Source of the DNA: Protopterus annectens
Taxonomy: Eukaryota > Chordata > Ceratodontiformes > Protopteridae
DNA: 64,000 bases
Direction of reading: 5' to 3'
NCBI RefSeq assembly: GCF_019279795.1
Contig: NC_056733.1
Coordinates: 1,999,179,462-1,999,243,461 of the forward strand
In this document: piece by piece, positions 22,311-33,758 of the stretch
How the letters are laid out: the number at the start of each line of letters is the position of its first letter
Position numbering within the stretch: position 1 is the first letter of the stretch
Program-made: the position numbers and the translations under genes
Notes under the pieces: generated by a model
What the model was told of the DNA's origin: nothing
Seen by the model: the letters and a program-made list of their open reading frames with translations, nothing else
Database searches by the model: none

Positions 22311-23299
22311 AAAGCTTGGATATATGTCTACTTGTTGCCGATAGTTTCAGCAAACATAAATCTCACTGTTCACCAAAACTACTTTTATCAAACCTTAGAG
22401 ACATTCTTTGCACGGGTGCAACCCCCCTCCCTGTAGCCTTCAAGTCCCCAAACTTATTAAAGATAAACTCCAGTATTGATAAAAGTAATTTTAGTGAAAT
22501 CATTTCAGTCTTTATACTTTCACCAAAACTACAGTCATTAAGTTGACAGGAACTCAAATGCTCTGCTTTCTCTCCTACTAAGAATGAGACAAGTGTCTCA
22601 CTATCCCTTTCCTCTCCCAAGAAGGATAACTCGTCTCAGTCCTTGACATCACCATCTGCCTTTTTTTCTCTCTCTTATTGCGCTGTATATTTGGGTGCTG
22701 GGTAAGAAGCCCTTTTATGACTTCTCTACTCTTTTTGTAGTCTGGCTGGCTAGAATGGATTGCTTCTGTTTTAGTTTTCCTTTTCAGTCCTTCTTCCCTG
22801 GGCTGTCCATTGGAGTACATGGCTTGTTCACTGATCCCTTCTTTTCCCTACTGTTAATGCACGGTACTTGCCTTTAATTCCTCACTGACTCTAGCCCTTT
22901 CTTGCTCTCCCTTAGTATCTGAAGGGGCTGTGAAGTTTCCCTCTCCCTGTCTACTTACCAATACTTTTGTTTCTTTTGTGGCTTGTTAACACTACTAGAC
23001 TGTACCCACCATCTGATTTACCAGTGGAGACCACTACAGTGAGGTGTAGAGGTTTGACCCCACATTGGGGTTCTGCCATTATCCTGGAATGCCAAGGACT
23101 TCACCTTCACACTGCCTCCATAATTCATTCAAATGGGGCAATATTTCCCAATAATCAAATTACGAGTAAGGTATGGTACTATGATCACAAGATGTGTCTG
23201 TATTAATTTCTACCCGGGTGATGTGATCTCTCTATTACAAATGAATAAATATAACTTATTCTTCAAAAGATTGTCTTTTTTTTCCTGGTAAATGTACTG
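22311..23299 (-). other. Probable gypsy upstream region, not resolved
   Basis: Lysine-rich and glutamine-rich minus-strand fragments (for example 22578-22820) lie upstream of the integrase domain, where gag and protease would be. No protease DTG or zinc-knuckle motif is visible, so I do not assign a protein. Confidence 0.35.
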
Positions 23300-23316
23300 C
23301 CCCCCCCCCCCCCCCC
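23300..23316. repeat. Poly-C tract
   Basis: Seventeen consecutive C residues. Confidence 0.9.
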
Positions 23317-23827
23317 ATTGGGGTCATCATGCTACTGGAGTCTAATACTCTGTTTAACTCCCTTCTGTCCACTAATACTGGGCATTTCATGAGCTTATTA
23401 GTGGTACAGTAACAACCTGGCTTCCACTAACCAGTCCGTAGCTCTGCTGCATTTCATAGACTTCTTTTAAGTTGTATTTTATTATCAGTTTTACCATTTG
23501 CATCAGATTTAATTTTGACTGTTTATTAACAAACATTTTTGCATCCTTTCCTACCACAAGACGTTAATGAATGCCTGTTCGGTTTAAATACGAACTTGCT
23601 TTAGGTGACTTATTATTGAACATATTTTTGCAATGCATTACTCTTTGAGGAACCATAGCAAGTCTCTCTGTCTTGAAGGTCTGCGTGACACACACAGTTT
23701 TTAATGTTAGACAATGCTTGTTTAGATCTCGGTTATTACTGCTTCATAGTCCCTTTATTGTCATTACCTGTATAATATCGCCACAACGTAACAACTATTT
23801 TCAGTTCAGTTATGATTTCAGCTTATT

Positions 23828-24064
23828 GTTCTTTTTCGGCTTTCCTGGTTAGAGGTCGCCACAGCGGAACTCCGATCCGCTAATGATTGGCATAAGATTT
23901 TTACGGTGCTGGGATGCCAGCCCGACGCCCAACCTTCAACTAAGGCACTCCCATTAACACATGTCTTTCGAACGCCACTCGACCGCAGGGAGGACATACA
24001 GACTCCACACAGAAGGCGCTCCAGCCGAGCTGTGAGGTGACAATGCTACCGCTGCACAACCATG
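23828..24064 (-). mobile_element. SINE-like repeat
   Basis: This stretch is GC-richer than its surroundings. On the minus strand it opens with GTGCAGCGGTAGCATTGTC and a CACCTCACAGCTC segment, then TTCTGTGTGGAGTCTGTATG, and ends with TCCGCTGTGGCGACCTCTAA and GCCGAAAAAGAAC. Both the CGGTTAGCACTGTCGCCTCAC-type head and the CGCTGTGGCGACC...GCCGAAAGAAG-type tail are familiar from dispersed vertebrate, mainly fish, repeats. A pol III box B is not clear (only GTTCGAAAGAC). The family name is left open. Confidence 0.5.
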
Positions 24065-24669
24065 GCTTTATGATTTTTTAACTTATTAATTTTAACAAAA
24101 TCCACTCTTGGAACTTGAGTGCTTCAGTTTCAGCAATGCTTCCACTTGTGAGCAGTCACCATTTTACCTTCTTATAATCTTTATAATTGGTGCCCTTCAT
24201 AGCTATAACTGCACAAAGGGAATCCCCCATGAGTTGTCAAGCTAGCATCTGAGCCCAGTACCGTACATGCACACACCCCATATCTTCCTCTGGAGTCTGT
24301 GGTTCCCTGGTGGGGGGAGGGGTTGCAGCTCAAAGGGTAGCCGATATTGTGGCTACTGTAACCATACCTTTACTAGTGGTAGTTGTGATTTGAAGAAGCT
24401 GTTTTACAGTAGTCGTTCTGTGAACAATCAGAACAGCAGACCTCCTTTCAGAATTTGGCTTTGTACCTGCTCAATAACCTCATATTCAGATATGGAAATA
24501 AAGGGAGTGTGTTCTACAATTGCTGTGCGTGTCACTGCACAGTGCAGTCTCTTGCAGCTCCACCAAGAAAGAATAAAAATTGCATAATTTTTGTCAGTGA
24601 GAGGTCGGGACTTGAGCAGACTTTTTGAAGACCAAAGGCCTTGCCAAGTCAATCACCAATTTGAAAAAT
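24065..24669. other. Unassigned interval
   Basis: Sits between the SINE-like repeat and the LTR, where leader and gag of the minus-strand gypsy element would be expected. A minus-strand frame at 24428-24652 has no recognisable motif. Confidence 0.35.
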
Positions 24670-25265
24670 AATGCAACTGCCACTTAAAATCTTTATGATG
24701 AAATTGCTTTATTAACAGAAAATTGAAGCCTGGCTGGATTTACCCAACAGAAAAATAAAAGCTTGGCAGTCTTTACAACGAAGTGTCTTTGCAGCTTGGA
24801 GATTATAAGTCTGTGGGTTTTTAATATCTCTCACTCAGTGCTTCTTTATAGTAACAAGCACGCGTCTATGGTCATTAAAAGTTACAGTACTTCTAGTAGT
24901 GAATAATGTCGAGATAAAAACAGTCTGTTTTGAAAAATCATATATAAAGATCAACAGGACTTTCCTGGCAGATTGATTGATCTCTGACTGGAATCATTCC
25001 AGAGCTGACAGACTAGTCTCCATTCTTCTGTTCACCAACCCCTTCACAACTTCTTTTCTGACTTGAGCTTATTGGTGCCTCCTGTAAACACCATTAGGTC
25101 TGCATCTGAGGACTTTTTCAAATAATAGCAGGTATTGTGTTCATAACATAAAGGGGTAATTGCAATGTCTACTGCACTGCATGAAATTTTAATCACTCAA
25201 ATACATGGTTGCATATGAGGGGGTGAAATCTCAGACGTTATACCCTTTTTCATGTGGAACATGCA
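24670..25265 (-). mobile_element. Gypsy (Gmr1-like) LTR, candidate 5' LTR
   Basis: Matches the split LTR at 1935-2108 plus 7331-7764 block by block over about 600 bp (see those entries), in the same orientation. Its inner end toward 24670 reads TGCAACTGCC on the plus strand, consistent with a CA terminus on the minus strand. If it pairs with the split LTR, the gypsy element spans the whole 1.9-25.3 kb. Divergence between the two is substantial, so pairing is an inference. Confidence 0.5.
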
Positions 25266-25415
25266 CGGTTGTGTTACTGTGTATATACAGTTTAGGTGGG
25301 TGAGTATGTGTATAAATGTGTGTTTTCAGATATAGGTACATTTGCATGTGCATTTTATGCATATGTGCACATGCATGCTTTTATATATGCAATGTATATT
25401 GTGTATGTGTGTGCG

Positions 25416-25418
<3 letters not shown>
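25266..25418. other. TG-rich spacer
   Basis: Irregular TGTG and ATGCAT-rich sequence leading into the (CA)n tract; no gene. Confidence 0.5.

Positions 25419-25463
<45 letters not shown>
25419..25463. repeat. (CA)n microsatellite
   Basis: About 22 perfect CA units. Confidence 0.95.
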
Positions 25464-25464
<1 letters not shown>

Positions 25465-26229
25465 CTCCATGTGTATACAAGTAAATATGGGACATTGATT
25501 GCTTATCTTTAGGCTTCTATATTTAATCATGTAAATATCTCATTTCTGTCAGCAACTAAGAGCCAGTAAAAGTGGTTTAAGAGCTGAAATGTTAACTAGA
25601 AGGAGAAATCTACTTTTCTTTTTCTGTGTTACATATCTGTAGATATTAGAAATTCATGGTTGCCGTACTAATAGAAGGCTATATTCCTTTTGTGATATGA
25701 AAGCATTTTTAATGTCAATAAATGCATCAACTGATGAGGGAGAAGTATGGTAGCACTGTAAAATTCCTTGATTTGTTCTTTGTTTGGCATTTTTAATATA
25801 AACTAGGAGTCAAATCAGATTTTAGAATACTTGAAGTAACTGTTTCACTGTTTTAGACAAGAATTCAGGATGCACTCCTGTAGTGGTAATTTACATTGTC
25901 TAGTTTTGGTGCAAAATAGCACTGTTTTAGTTTTCGTACTGATTATTTTCAGATATGACACCTTCAGTTTTGTTGAGATAAAGTATTTGTTAAAGGAAGC
26001 AGCATCAAAAATGTGTATAATATTATGTGCACAAAGATGCATTTGTATAGTCCAATGAAAGAAAAAAATAGTAAACATAGAAAGCCACCTTGAACAGCCC
26101 TTAAACATGCAGTGTAATTATAACAATTGTTCATGAATGCTCAAATTATTAGATTTGAAACTGTTAGTGGCACATAAGATAAACTAGTTCTTACTGGTTT
26201 GTAAGGGAGTCAAAAGTTATGCAATCAAA
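25464..26229. other. Unassigned interval
   Basis: AT-rich, no long frame with a family motif. The overlapping frames on both strands at 25845-26108 look like chance. Confidence 0.4.
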
Positions 26230-26480
26230 AGTCTCGTTAAGGAAAATAAAATAATTGCTAGACCTTTATTTTACCGATGAGCGCTTTTGTCCAAAACACT
26301 TTGAACTTCATCAGATAAACAACCATTGCTAAAACCAGTTTAAAAAGCCACACAAAGTCATATGATTAATTAAGCTAAAATATTAAGAAATAAACCCTCC
26401 TACTTAGACATCCACAACACTACTAAAAATTTTGTTAAATGCACAACCCCACTTCTTAAAGATCGTAAAAGATGCCACTC
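26230..26480 (-). mobile_element. Penelope-like element 3' region (relic)
   Basis: On the minus strand the segment ends with CTGATGAAGTTC, a loop, GGACAAAAGCGCTCATC and then TTATTTTA-type sequence. The same layout (CTGAAGAAGTCT ... GGACAAAAGCGATC) occurs at 61507-61536 downstream of a GIY-YIG frame. Penelope-like elements carry such a motif in their flanking pseudo-LTR. No coding part is preserved here. Confidence 0.5.
26275..26314 (-). ncRNA. Hammerhead-ribozyme-like motif (degenerate)
   Basis: The minus strand keeps the CUGAUGA core, followed by GUUC and GGAC that can pair as stem II around a short loop. The expected GAAA box reads AAAA. Penelope-like elements are known to carry minimal hammerhead ribozymes with this architecture. 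The changed base predicts loss of cleavage. Confidence 0.4.
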
Positions 26481-27133
26481 TAAGTTTATGTAAATTAGGA
26501 AAACAGAAATAAATAAATGATAGTCAAAGAATGTATAACTCATCTTGTTAGAGATTTGAACTTTAAAATACAGCTAATTGAACAACTATCATTTAATGCT
26601 GGCCAAGCATATGCATTAAATAGCACATGCCATGTAAGCTCTTTGCGTTCGAGGAAAAGATAAAGAGTGAAATAAAGGATTGTTTTTGGTTACTAGCTCC
26701 AGTCTCCTCACTCTGCGTGGTTTGTTTTACTAGTTTATGTTGGGCTTGTTTACTGGTTTAATTGCTAGACCTTGCAAGTCCAGTCTGTGGTAAACAGGAT
26801 CGTTGATTGTTAGAAATGAAGCACGTGCACTAGATTCATCTGTGAAGTAACAATTTATATCATAAGAAGGCCATACTTGCTTATTAAGAGTGACTTGTAG
26901 ATGAGATAAAATACATTTCATGTATTTTTGCTAGTGATAGTAGGAAAGAACTGAAAATGTAGTACTTAACAGATAATGATTATTGTATTTTCTGCTGCTA
27001 TTTTAATTAGATGAAAAAATTTAACAGTAAAAAGTGCATAGGTAACCTGCTGTGGCTTGGAGTTTTCCTGTAAACAGATGGAGCTTTCAGTGACCACAGG
27101 GTTTGCTGGTGATTAAAGTAAACTTTGCCCAAG

Positions 27134-27135
<2 letters not shown>
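26481..27135. other. Unassigned interval
   Basis: No motif-bearing frame and no clear repeat; AT-rich throughout. Confidence 0.4.

Positions 27136-27202
<67 letters not shown>
27136..27202. repeat. (TG)n microsatellite
   Basis: About 33 TG units without interruption. Confidence 0.95.
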
Positions 27203-27204
<2 letters not shown>

Positions 27205-27254
27205 ACATGCAAATGTGTAAATATCTATATCATATGTATAAATTGTATGTACGT

Positions 27255-27258
<4 letters not shown>

Positions 27259-27308
<50 letters not shown>

Positions 27309-27345
27309 AATTATATTTTTATATATATATATATATATATGCATA
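27259..27345. repeat. (TA)n microsatellite, interrupted
   Basis: Two TA runs (27259-27306 and 27320-27340) separated by CAAATTATATTTT. With the TG tract 57 bp upstream this is a compound locus. Confidence 0.93.
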
Positions 27346-27429
27346 TGTATGTATATATTTACTATCAAAATGTGGAAAATCAAAATAATTTTCCCCCTTT
27401 TGATCAAGCCAGATTGCTGAAACTGGTAA

Positions 27430-27715
27430 TAACGAATTGCCAGTGTTTCGGAAATGGTAACATGGAACTCACATTTTAACACTAAGTTCCAAAGTTGAAA
27501 GTCCCTGTTACTGATAATGTTTTTGCAGGGGGGCAAGCCCCCCTGCACCTCTCACACCCCATGCATATTATGTATCCCAACTCTGAGGTTGCACTACAGT
27601 GAGAAAAGGGTACATTTCCCGATCCCCACTGTAGTACTATCTGGTATCAGAACTTTGATTTCACATTAGTGAATGCACACTACCATTCACTAATGTGGAT
27701 TTGCACAAGCTTTTT
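27430..27715 (-). mobile_element. MITE with G-rich core (relative of 48915-49240)
   Basis: On the minus strand: CATTAGTGAATG and its inverted partner CATTCACTAATG form a hairpin near the end (27676-27708), then CACTGTAGTGCAACCTCAGAGTTGG, GGGGTGTGAGAGGTG and a GGGGGGCTTGCCCCCC palindrome. The element at 48915-49240 has the same order (CAATGTAGTGCGATCTC, AGTTGG, GGGGTGTGGGGGTG, CTTGTCCCCCTGCA). Exact ends and target duplication are not clear in this copy. Confidence 0.55.
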
Positions 27716-27779
27716 TGTGTTGCTGTGATATTCTCTTTTCTACAGTATTGAAGTTTTTCAAGCAGAATGTCTGTGAAGA

Positions 27780-30060
27780 CTTTAAGTTTTTGTGAATGTG
27801 ACTGTGGCCACAACCTGCCCCCACAGGATTGGCACAAGTGGTTCGTATATGGTTCATATACTGCTTATGGGTAGCTCATCTCAATTAAGACTGCAAGGTC
27901 TCTGCCTCTCTTTAGGCTAGGGCCTTTACTGATAGAACTGCCAAGTTAGTGATGAGGGAGCCAGTCTCACCTCTTCCTTGACAGTGTTTCCTTCTGTTAG
28001 TTCTCCCTCTACAGCTAAGAAACTTCAGCAGAAAGGAAAGAAAAATATAGGCAAAGATAAGGATAGAATCAGAAAAGACAAGAATGAAGATTAAGGAGAA
28101 AGAAATCCAGAAGGCACCAGGGCTCTTTGCATTATGGGCTTCTGTTTAATCCAGCTTCAGCACTGACGCTGTCTGAACCACATCAGTCCTGACTTTCAGA
28201 TGTGCTGAACCCTCTCCTCACTGCAATAGTACAGTTGTTTCTGTACCAATTACCTTTTCTAGCTGTTACCCCAGATCTGGTATTTTTGCCAGTACCTTCA
28301 CCAACTCAGATCTGCTGTACACCAGTTAGGTTCCAGAATTTGGACAAAACCCTGCATTGGCCTGCTAAGCCACCTTTGACACCTTCCTCAAGTTCTGCTA
28401 GGTTCAGGTAGAGCCTTGGGGAAGCTTATTTGGATAGGATGGTGAAAGTATTCTTGAAGGCCCAAATTGACTTGGATATCATTCTTTCCCCCTCCAGTCT
28501 TAGAGGGGTGAGAGAGTAGACCTTTCTGTCTCTTTTCTTTTTTTTTCCTCCAGTCTTTCCTTTAGAACCAGTGATTTTGGATCAGACGTCTGTACATGTT
28601 GTTCCCCTCATCAGTGCCAACTCCTTTGCTGCCTTTGGCCCCTGTCATGTACCTTGATGTACTTGATCCTGGTACTGTCAGAGCTGTCTGCATCCCAGAC
28701 TGAGGTTAGCTGTGAGGCTTTTGGAGCTGTCCTTGTCCCTACTTGCTTTGGTCTTGAACAGCTCTGCTTCTGATCTGGCTAAGCTGATGGCTGGCATGGG
28801 TGGTGCTTCTAGATCTACAGGTCAATGGAGGTTCTTCCCCAGTCATCCAGCCTTGGCATCAGCATTAAGGGTTGTAGAAAGTCTTCTGGTCAGGGACAGG
28901 TGAATTACACTGTATCTATCAGATCTGACCCGATACTCTTGCTCACATGATTCATTAGTCTCACATCACTTTGTTCAAGGACAGCCTGCAACTCAAGGTC
29001 TTGAGTAATTCCAAATCCAGGGCTCTCCTGAAGCTTCTTTTTCTCCCCTCCCCAGTGGAGCACAGGTAGTATCAGTGTAAAAGAAGGCACTTGGATCCCC
29101 CCCAAGGAATCACTGACAGGGGGCTGTGACCTCAATGAGGGGGGAAGGTTCCCTAAAATTTCTACATGAAGATGCCTCTTTTGATGGCCTTTTTAAATGT
29201 GTGAGATAAAGGGGAGTTGGAGCCACAGAAGCCCCATTCCCTTGAAGCATTAGTGTTTCCTGAGTCCTTTGGTGCAGGCCCATCCACATTTTATGTCTTA
29301 CTCCTCCCACTGATGTGCTGATTGATTAAGTGTCTAGGAGGCCATGGAGAGAAACCAATGCAGTGGAGCTTAACCCTAGGAGGCAGGACAATTTTAGCCA
29401 CACCCAAGGATGGGACACCTTGGAACAAGAGGCATGTGGTCAATGCTTTTGTAGCTGCAGTTCCCCAAAAAACAGCTCTCAGGGAAAAGTGCATTGGTCC
29501 ATCCTCTGAATAAGGAGTCAAGAGCATTCAACAGACTTGGAAACACACTTAATGCTTTAGTCACTTTTGCTATTCGTGTGCTGAACTATAAGGCACATCT
29601 TACCAGGCTATAGAGACTTGATTAACAAAGTTTTCAAGTCGCTGGTATCCCAGCTGACAATTAAGACTCATAAGTCTATTGAGGTTCAGTGGCCATCATG
29701 CTGTCTATTCCCAGTGTATCCATTGATCCCTTATCCAGCATAGTGGATGGTACCATCAGGGAGTTGGGGCACTGTGTCTTTGTAACTTTGCAGAGTGCTT
29801 CAAGGTGTCCTTCCTAAATGACTCTTTTGATGAGTCCACCTTATATATGCCTAAAGTTAAGGACACCCTGACCAGGAGTGAGCAGGATGGCTAGATGTCT
29901 GCTGTGGAAGTTTGCTTTTCCACCCCTAAGAGGACCTTCTCATGCAGTCAGAGGGTTGAAATACTCTTATTTTTCCATGAGTCCCAATAATTTGTCTAGG
30001 ATACTTTAGATGGGGACACCTGTCCCCAAGTTAGGAGGGTGCTTTAATGGTCGCCATCCT
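27780..30060 (+). pseudogene. DIRS Gag relic
   Basis: Begins with C-x-C-x-CGHNLPPQDWH near 27793, the DIRS Gag zinc-finger signature also seen at 9222. A long serine/proline-rich, low-complexity region follows. A TLNALVTFAIRVLNYKAHL block near 29545 and a VTLQSASRCPS/FKVSF-type block near 29780 match the C-terminal Gag region of DIRS copy A (10742-11110). No RT follows. Stops and shifts are frequent. Confidence 0.6.
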
Positions 30061-31714
30061 AGGGGCAGGACTATCCTACAGAATCAGGGCTTCAGGAGAG
30101 TGCTCTCCAGCACGTCTGTTCCACTGTCCTGAATGTTTGCTAGGCTGCTGCACACTGGAGGCAGTAGGGGGCACTTGGCTGTCCACCGTCAAGCTTGGGA
30201 GGCCATTACATAGGATTCCTAGGTGCTCAGTTACCACCAGAGGCTACACTATTCCTCTTCAATTTTGTCTAACTTTTCATCAAGATTTCTCCCTCCTAAA
30301 GTTGAATTATGTCCTATGGGCCATCCTGTAAAGAAACTACTTGTTAAAATTAAGAAGGCTGCTTCTCAAAACTTTGACTATCTTCCCAAACCTTGTCTCA
30401 GTTGTAGAGGTGTCAGTGATTTTAGACTATAAGGTTATGCTGAGGTGAAGTCCTACCCCCTGCCATTTTTAGTTTTGAGTATGAGATTTGTTATGTTTTT
30501 TTATCACGGGGTGTTTTCTAGTGCCCTTTTCCATACTTTTCCTGTAGGGGACAGGGGTTTCCTCAAACCCAGTGCACCTAAATTTTGCTCACTGGTTCTG
30601 TACTTATAGCTCTGGTTCTAAGGATGTTGCATCAATGGATTTGACATCTAAACTGACAGCTACAACAGGTGGTGGCATCAAACCTTCAGATTTGACTTCC
30701 AAAGCACCTGTACTCTCAGCTTCAGTTCTGTAGTCTGTCTCTGATACTGAGCCTCCAAGTCTTGACAGTATGTTTTCATCCAGTACTCTGCTTTATGCCA
30801 TCAAAGCCAGTGCTGGCTCCTTCCATTTCAGGATTGAAGTTGGAGAAATTTGTGTAGCTTTTTCAAGCATGATATAGGATTTGGCATCAGTCTGTGCTCC
30901 AACTCGGTAATCAACATTGCTGTGGTACCCCACTAATGTCATCCCACATTTGATTCTAATATTGCCCACTGCATCAGAGAAAACTTCTGCTGAGTCAGAA
31001 ATGCTTCACGCTGTCATTCATCACAGGCAGACCAACCTTATGAAATCTCTTGTTTCATTTTCAGCCCAGAAGTGATTATCTTCTTCATCTTTGTTTTTTC
31101 CCCTCCAAAACAGTCATGGGAAGGCTTTGTGCAAGAAAAGCATATTGACTCATTCAAAGAGTTCTCCACTATTGATCTTGATGATTGAGAAAGTTATTGA
31201 TTTTCCTTGATGATCCCAATCCTGGAGATAATGCTATATGATGGAGAATAGCTGGCTGACTCCATATCGTCCCCAAAGTGGACACTGCAGAAGGCCTTCT
31301 TGTTGACACCACAAATTCCGTAGGTGGTCCCATCATTTGTGTATATTTTAAAATTAGCCACCAATATACAATGGGAGAATCCAGGTATGGCAGTCCTGGT
31401 TTGAGGAAAAGTGGAAATGTCCTTCACCTTCCCAGAAATTGGAGATCCTAGTCTGAGAATCCAACAAAAGATACCTTGGTTGGAACAGCTGCTTTCAAGG
31501 GATGTCAAATTTTACAGCCTTGCTGTCCCCCAAGATCAGGAGTTCAGAGTAGTGGGCACCTAATGGGGTCATACCAGTCAACCTCTAAAAGCAAGAAATC
31601 TGGACAAAGCCATAAAAATGGGGGGAAGGCCCAAATATAGGAATAATTTTTAAATATTGCTCTTATAAATTTAGAAAGTCGATGGAAAAACAGGCATTTA
31701 ATTGCTGGAACCTG
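30061..31714 (+). other. Possible second Gag-like relic, unresolved
   Basis: Contains a KPCLSCRG segment near 30385, a serine/threonine-rich region (30600-30830) and a fairly open plus-strand stretch at 31150-31520 that includes VPSFVYILKLA. The composition resembles DIRS Gag but no diagnostic motif is complete. The minus strand of 31194-31508 is also open for 104 codons. Confidence 0.3.
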
Positions 31715-31934
31715 TGTTCTGAGAGACTGCCTTCCAGACTATCTGCAAATATACAGAGCTGAGTATATATTTTTTGGTTATAGAGTTTGTTGATTGTTGC
31801 TTAGATCTCTGTGACACTGTTGTCTCCTTGTTCTGAGAGACTGATCTTCAAATATACAGAGCTGAGCATATTTTTTTGGTTTTAGAGTTTGTACTGTTAG
31901 TTGTTGCTTAGATCTCTGTTGAAACTGTTTTGTC
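31715..31934 (+). repeat. Tandem duplication, unit 114 bp
   Basis: Units start at 31715 and 31829 with TGTTCTGAGAGACTG and share AAATATACAGAGCTGAG, a T-run, AGAGTTTGT and TTGTTGCTTAGATCTCTGT. It lies upstream of CR1 copy C and may be part of a long 5' UTR with monomers, like those of copies A and D, but that link is an inference. Confidence 0.75.
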
Positions 31935-32630
31935 TCACCCACCCTCCCTATTTTTGGTTTGTAGTTTAAATTTGGTGGCTTTTGCAGTTGCCCGCCCCAC
32001 TGTAGATTTGATCTGGGACACTCCCCCAGTCCCATCTCTTTACCACATTCTACCTAATAAACTCTTTCTGCACGTGCTTTTAGTCCTTTTTAATTTAATT
32101 GCATTTTTTAAACTGTGTTTGGTCTAATATTGCTATATACTCAAGTATGCTAGCCTTCACTACATGTGAATTGTTTTTACTACTGTTTTTGCTACTTTTC
32201 TGTAAAAAAAAATAAATAAATAAAAAAAAAGGCAAACAAAAAAAAAACTGTAAGCCTGTTTCCTACCTTTCCATATACAGATTTGCTGTATCCAGGACTG
32301 TATGTAAGCTTCTGAGCTCCCCAACCCCTTCTGTGTTGGAGGGAAGCCTTCTAGCTTATCAGTGGGAGTGGTAAGCACTAGGTAACCTGTCTAGCACATA
32401 AGGAGTGGTTCTGGCCCAGAAATTGTAGTTACTGGCCGTTTGGGCAATCTCTTCCATCTCTCTCAACTTTCTGATTTGAAAGCCTGCATTTGCACTTGTT
32501 TCTTTCCTGTAACTCATCTAGTGCAGATACAGATTCTTAGTTTTTTCACTTAAATTTGCTTATTCATGCTTAGCACTTGTTCAGAACTTGTAAGCACTAA
32601 ATAAGCTACTAATTACAATAGCACTCAATC

Positions 32631-32750
32631 TTCCTCATTGCCTAGAGGAAAACAGTTTTTGTACTTACTTTTCTCACTTGCTTAGAGAAAAACAGCTCTT
32701 GTACTCACTTTCCTCACTTATCTAGAGGAAAATAGTTTTTTATTCAACCA
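32631..32750 (+). repeat. Three 40-bp tandem repeats before CR1 ORF1
   Basis: Units start at 32631, 32671 and 32711. Each reads TTCCTCA-like, then CTAGAGGAAAA, CAG and a T-run ending in GTACT. They sit directly before the ORF1 ATG at 32750. Confidence 0.8.
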
Positions 32751-33729
32751 TGTCCAAGGGTCAGCTCCCAGTGTTCTCTCCTGTCTATCTGATGAATCTG
32801 GGCATCTTGAGGCAATGTAGAAATTGCCTCATGTACACAGACAACCCTTTCCTCCTACCACCCAGCACTACAACCTGTGAGAGATGCACTTATCTAGCCA
32901 AACTGGAGGTAAAGCTCTCTCCAACCAAGACTGAACTTGACAGTCATGAGGAGAAGGTAAACATTTGCACCACACCACACTCATCACATAGTCTCACTAA
33001 ATCTACACCACCAAAATCCACACATAGTAACACAAAAACATTTGCGGAGGCTCTCAATAATAATCTTTCTAAGCAACAGAGACCTCCAAAGTAGACATGC
33101 AAGCAACCTCCATCCCCAACACAACCCAAATGAGACATAGTCCACAGACTCAGTGTGCCACTCAACCACAGCCAATAAGGCAAAACAACGTACCCAACAC
33201 ACTAGTCATAGGTGACTCTATAGTCAGGCACACTGATGTCCCATTCACCAGGCTAAACAAGGAGAAGGTTACTGTCAGCTGCCTGTTGGGTGCCAGGGTC
33301 CACCACATAACCCATGCACTCAGGTCACGCCACAACAAGTACAAATATGACTCTGTCATTGTCCATGTTGGTGTGAATGACCTGAGATGTACCTCCCTGG
33401 ACTACATGAAAAGAGACATGGAAGAGCTCTCCGATCTTGTAGCCCAGGCAGGTATGACCCTAGCCCTGAGTAGCATTCTGCCATCGCCTCGAATGATACT
33501 GCAGTGCAAGGACAAAATGATTGACTTCAACAATTGGCTAAGCTTCTGGTGTCATTCTAAGGGGATCCAGTATCTGTCTGCTTGGGATGACATGGTCGAC
33601 AGACCACGATGCTTTGCCACAGATGGCCTGCACCTGTCGCCCCTTGGATTCCGGATACTGGCTAAGGCTCTTGCTGCCCCTATAGTGCCTTTTTTAGGCA
33701 AGGTTCAAATAACAAATTCACCACCATAA
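32750..33729 (+). pseudogene. CR1 copy C ORF1: zinc-knuckle plus SGNH esterase
   Basis: MSKGQLPVFSPVYLMN begins at 32750, followed by CRNC and CERC pairs spaced as in copies A and D. A TAG at 33092 and a nearby one-base shift end the first frame; the second frame (33097-33729) holds the esterase: VIGDSIVRHTDV, HVGVNDLR and DGLHLSPLG, so the Ser-Asp-His set is complete. Apart from this break the protein is well preserved. Confidence 0.83.
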
Positions 33730-33758
33730 CAGGAACAGGCAAGCAAAAACTGAGGGTA

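Noticed and set aside
25296..25498. Frames ending in His-Thr repeats
   Set aside because: Translation of the (CA)n microsatellite.
27007..27548. Long frames of repeated Cys-Val, His-Thr or Tyr-Ile
   Set aside because: They are translations of the (TG)n and (TA)n microsatellites.
31194..31508. A 104-codon minus-strand frame that could be a host exon
   Set aside because: No family motif, and the plus strand of the same stretch is also nearly open and fits the Gag-like region around it better.
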